A DNA stretch of 64,000 bases from an uncultured Ignavibacteriota bacterium. Lineage in GTDB: Bacteria; Bacteroidota; Ignavibacteria; UBA10030; UBA8401. A program made the translations under genes and the position numbers. This document shows positions 62,377 through 64,000 of the stretch, in pieces. Below the pieces are notes generated by a model. The model saw nothing but the letters and a program-made list of their open reading frames with translations. It was not told the DNA's origin and did no database searches. The stretch lies in the NCBI GenBank assembly GCA_903861125.1, contig CAIOTF010000007.1, positions 1-64,000 of the forward strand, read 5' to 3'. Each line of letters begins with the position of its first letter. The first letter of the stretch is position 1.

Positions 62377-63743
62377 CATTGCTGTCCAAAATAAATTGAT
62401 ATAGGAAATAAAGTGGTCATAGAGCATTAAATTGGACAAGTATTAAGCGGGAGCGTGGAGTAAGCCCCCCGATGCTGTCCAAGATCAAAGAACGAGAGTT
62501 GATCGTCCGGCACAAACGGCGGACTTTGAAACGGATTATTGAGCCAATCAGTCAAATCTCGATATGTAAAGAGATTGAATCTGAGCATCGCAACAAGATT
62601 TGACAGTGACCACTTAAACAGAGCTTGTGCTTTAAGTATTTTAAGGATGAGTACAACAATCAATGCTGTCCAAATCTGGATTTTCAGAGCGTTGGCACTT
62701 GTTCCGACAAAAGTTTTGATTTTTAAGTTCTGTTTTAGTGTCTTGAAAAAGATTTCGATTTGCCATCGTTCTTTGTAAATATTTGCAATAGTCGTGCTGC
62801 CGAATTCTAAGTGGTTGGTGAGCAACACGAGAACTTGTTGGTTCTCTTCATCCCATACTTCGATACGACGCAGATCATAGTCGCATTGTTCTGAGGCGAT
62901 TGTTCCACTGAATTGAATGATCTCATCTTTGAGAATATTACTATTCTTGGGTATGGAATTTTCTTTCACAACATCATAGATAGCGTTGCTCTTGAGCCGG
63001 GTAACAAACCAGATATTTTGCTGGCACCAGTAGGAGAATTGCTCATAATCGTTGTATCCACGATCAAAGACGATGATGCTTTCTGCGGGAAACTTGAATG
63101 TTTTGCCAATAATATCTCTTGCCACGGTCGATTCATGCGTTTTTCCGTCAGTGATATGGGCAAACACCGGAAGATAGCCGTCATGGTCGAGCAGTAAATG
63201 CAATTTAACGGCTCCTTTGGTGCGGCGAAATTTTGCCCAATCAAACAAGCTCAAGCATAAGTCTATTGTTGTTGCATCCATACTGAACAGTTTATTCTTA
63301 AATCGAAATGGTCTCTTTCCTGAGATACAGGACTGAGCGTGTAATAATACCTGATAAAATGTTTCTTCATAAATCTGATGTGGTCGGTGTTCGTTTGCAT
63401 AGGCTAAGGTTGAGCGTTTGGGACTGTCTTGTAATCCAAGATGCGATAACTTTCCCATACAACTCGCCAGTCCTCCACAGATCTCTCGTAAAGATTGTGC
63501 TTTTCCTAATTGACAGAAAAACATGCTAACAAATTGTTCCCAACATAAAAACCCTTTGGCGTGCCGCTCTCCGTTATACTTGCGAACGGTTTTGGCAAAT
63601 TCTTTTTTATCAATATGCTCTACTATTTGTGAAAAAATGTTCGTACCCTTGTGTGGCATATGTCGCTCCGGTTTGTGGATGTCCTTTTTTGGTTTGCACC
63701 TAAAAGATACCACTTTCCGGAGTTTTTATTTTGGACAAGTATG
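62377..63743 (-). mobile_element. IS4-family insertion sequence
   Basis: A 1367-bp element. Its ends are the imperfect inverted repeats CATTGCTGTCCAAAATAAA (left) and CATACTTGTCCAAAATAAA (right, complement); an inner AAAGTGGT is also shared. It is flanked by 9-bp direct duplications and carries one transposase gene. The ends starting CAT and the transposase motifs fit the IS4 family. Confidence 0.88.
62427..63713 (-). CDS. IS4-family DDE transposase
   Basis: A 428-residue transposase, intact. An N-terminal DUF4372-like part (NIFSQIVEHIDKKEFAK) is followed by the catalytic domain: first Asp in FSMDATTIDL, second Asp in VFDRGYND, and Glu in YKERWQIEIFFKTLKQNLK, the IS4 signature of the C1 region. 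Translation may instead begin at the ATG at 63659 (MPHKGTNIFSQ), as in many relatives. It is transcribed opposite to the cassette it interrupts. Confidence 0.92.
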   Translation of the reverse strand: MVSFRCKPKKDIHKPERHMPHKGTNIFSQIVEHIDKKEFAKTVRKYNGERHAKGFLCWEQFVSMFFCQLGKAQSLREICGGLASCMGKLSHLGLQDSPKRSTLAYANEHRPHQIYEETFYQVLLHAQSCISGKRPFRFKNKLFSMDATTIDLCLSLFDWAKFRRTKGAVKLHLLLDHDGYLPVFAHITDGKTHESTVARDIIGKTFKFPAESIIVFDRGYNDYEQFSYWCQQNIWFVTRLKSNAIYDVVKENSIPKNSNILKDEIIQFSGTIASEQCDYDLRRIEVWDEENQQVLVLLTNHLEFGSTTIANIYKERWQIEIFFKTLKQNLKIKTFVGTSANALKIQIWTALIVVLILKILKAQALFKWSLSNLVAMLRFNLFTYRDLTDWLNNPFQSPPFVPDDQLSFFDLGQHRGAYSTLPLNTCPI

Positions 63744-63752
63744 AGTATGGAT
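63744..63752. repeat. Target-site duplication, right copy
   Basis: AGTATGGAT, directly adjacent to the right end of the IS; removing the element and one copy restores the SdpI reading frame. Confidence 0.85.
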
Positions 63753-64000
63753 ATTTCTTTTTGTTCTTGGAATTCCGTTTGCATCCAAACTAATTCAACC
63801 CAACGGTGTTTTCGGTTTTAAATCGGCAACCGCATTATCAAATCCAATCATTTGGGAGCGTGCAAATGCTTTTGCCGGTTGGGGATTAATTATTATTTCA
63901 ATAGTTGGTGTTGGTATTACATATTTAAAACCTGATGTTACGGAGCGGTGGGGAGATTTAATAATGGTTGGGTTATTAATGTTTGTTGTGTTGGCAACTT

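Larger units (their letters stand above)
62345..64000 (+). pseudogene. Cassette 6: SdpI-family membrane protein gene, interrupted by an IS
   Basis: Joining 62345-62376 with 63753 onward restores one frame: MGNQKLYVVWIFLFVLGIPF, then QPNGVFGFKSATALSNP and WERANAFAGWGLIIIS. The pattern PN..FGF....LS...W..AN.FAG is characteristic of SdpI/YfhL proteins, which in Bacillus include an immunity protein against SdpC. A TGGAG ribosome binding site precedes 62345. The 3' end lies beyond the window. Confidence 0.8.

Overview
The window looks like chromosomal DNA of a member of the Bacteroidota/Chlorobiota (FCB) lineage, possibly near Ignavibacteria. The best marker is a small basic protein resembling the DUF4295 family directly upstream of ribosomal protein L28, an arrangement known from that group. 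The phylum-level call is moderately supported; no 16S rRNA gene is present.

0-25 kb is mostly housekeeping and metal handling. It holds a PIN-PhoH ATPase, a Tat-exported D-aminoacylase-like amidohydrolase, a secreted S15/CocE hydrolase, the DUF4295-like/L28 pair, and a metal-uptake group (His-rich exported protein, outer-membrane protein, ZnuA-like binding protein, ZnuB-like permease, no ATPase gene here). A stand-alone TrpB2 on the minus strand has a perfect 20-bp palindrome in front of it. A minus-strand iron operon follows: CDF-like transporter, DtxR repressor, membrane-anchored DtxR/FeoA fusion, and FeoB split into GTPase and permease genes, preceded by a DtxR-like box. A translationally coupled minus-strand string (amidase, methyltransferase, KirBac-type channel, NYN nuclease) and a 1.6-kb-residue-class Lhr helicase complete this part.

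25-52.7 kb is a dense signalling region on the plus strand: histidine kinases, REC-only regulators, a regulator with one normal and one Asp-to-Asn receiver, three charged TPR-like coiled-coil paralogues in a row, a PDZ-membrane-GAF-PP2C phosphatase, a GHMP sugar kinase, a MASE1 hybrid kinase, and several PAS proteins. Three of the PAS proteins end not in a kinase but in the same four-cysteine module. One PhnD-type sensor is cut by an in-frame TAG, and one NarL-type regulator is a remnant.

52.9-58.2 kb is accessory DNA beginning at a tRNA-Glu(CUC) with tandem ~100-bp repeats at its 3' side. It carries a P4/D5-type primase-helicase with iteron-like repeats and a hairpin beside its 3' end (a candidate replication origin). 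It also carries a compact divergent module: two micropeptide genes with strong ribosome binding sites plus a C39-like cysteine peptidase, facing a sigma-like HTH gene across an inverted repeat.

58.2-64 kb is an integron-type cassette array. Five long attC sites (163-168 bp) with compensatory stem changes separate cassettes that mostly encode exported or lipid-anchored proteins. One cassette has no evident ORF. The last, encoding an SdpI-family protein, is interrupted by an IS4-family element with a 9-bp target duplication. No integron integrase gene is visible in the window.
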